A DNA stretch of 14,943 bases, from the NCBI GenBank assembly GCA_002332615.1, contig DDAL01000024.1, positions 192,031-206,973 on the forward strand, written 5' to 3'. Made by a program: the position numbers and the translations under genes. Under the pieces are notes generated by a model. That model saw nothing but the letters and a program-made list of their open reading frames with translations, was not told the DNA's origin and made no database searches. The DNA comes from Sphingobacteriaceae bacterium UBA2059. GTDB lineage: Bacteria > Bacteroidota > Bacteroidia > Sphingobacteriales > Sphingobacteriaceae. This document shows positions 14,930 to 14,943 of this stretch, piece by piece; within the stretch, counting starts at the first letter, position 1; every line of letters starts with the position of its first letter.

Positions 14930-14943
14930 AGAACTCACGAGTT

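Noticed and set aside
1..14943. tRNA, rRNA, CRISPR array, insertion sequence or phage genes
   Set aside because: Coding sequence fills almost the whole window; no repeat-spacer pattern, transposase motif or RNA gene pattern was seen.

Overview
The window looks like a chromosomal segment of a Bacteroidota bacterium, possibly Chitinophagia or Sphingobacteriia. The evidence is a DUF2851 gene followed by a tiny PspC-like gene, a Rho factor with a long disordered insert, a 'type 2' OMP decarboxylase, an FtsK followed by LolA, a CzcA-type pump fused to a TolC-type channel, and TAnnTTTG boxes of the kind used by the Bacteroidota primary sigma factor. I see no rRNA, tRNA, CRISPR array, insertion sequence or phage gene. 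Nearly all the sequence is coding and no intergenic gap exceeds about 210 bases.

Layout. (1) The minus strand at 1-1976 holds the 5' part of a phosphatidylserine synthase gene (pssA, cut by the window edge). It lies downstream of rho, and the two are separated by 72 bases that are mostly one long inverted repeat. (2) A 208-base divergent spacer (1977-2184) separates rho from the plus-strand genes. (3) The plus strand at 2185-4500 is a tight set: pyrF, a DUF2851 protein (1-base gap) and a PspC-like membrane protein (4-base overlap). (4) The DNA translocase gene ftsK starts at 4592 behind a perfect TATATTTG box. It is followed by lolA, an uncharacterised 91-aa protein and a PhnP-like metallo-beta-lactamase-fold phosphodiesterase, the last three packed with 0-4 base junctions (7244-8919). 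(5) At 8976-14929 lies a heavy-metal efflux cassette: a small secreted His-rich protein, a 1448-aa RND pump fused to an outer-membrane channel, and a lipoprotein periplasmic adaptor.

How they work together. Most of the window is housekeeping: phospholipid head-group synthesis, transcription termination, UMP synthesis, chromosome segregation at division and lipoprotein transport. The accessory part is the efflux cassette. It encodes all three layers of a tripartite pump in two genes, because the inner-membrane trimer and the outer-membrane trimer are made as one polypeptide. The join carries a lysine-rich, hydrophobic, A-G-A-Q segment that reads like an internal signal peptide. This is the most interesting feature of the window: it offers a way to make pump and channel in equal amounts and then possibly cut them apart. 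No regulator of the cassette is inside the window.
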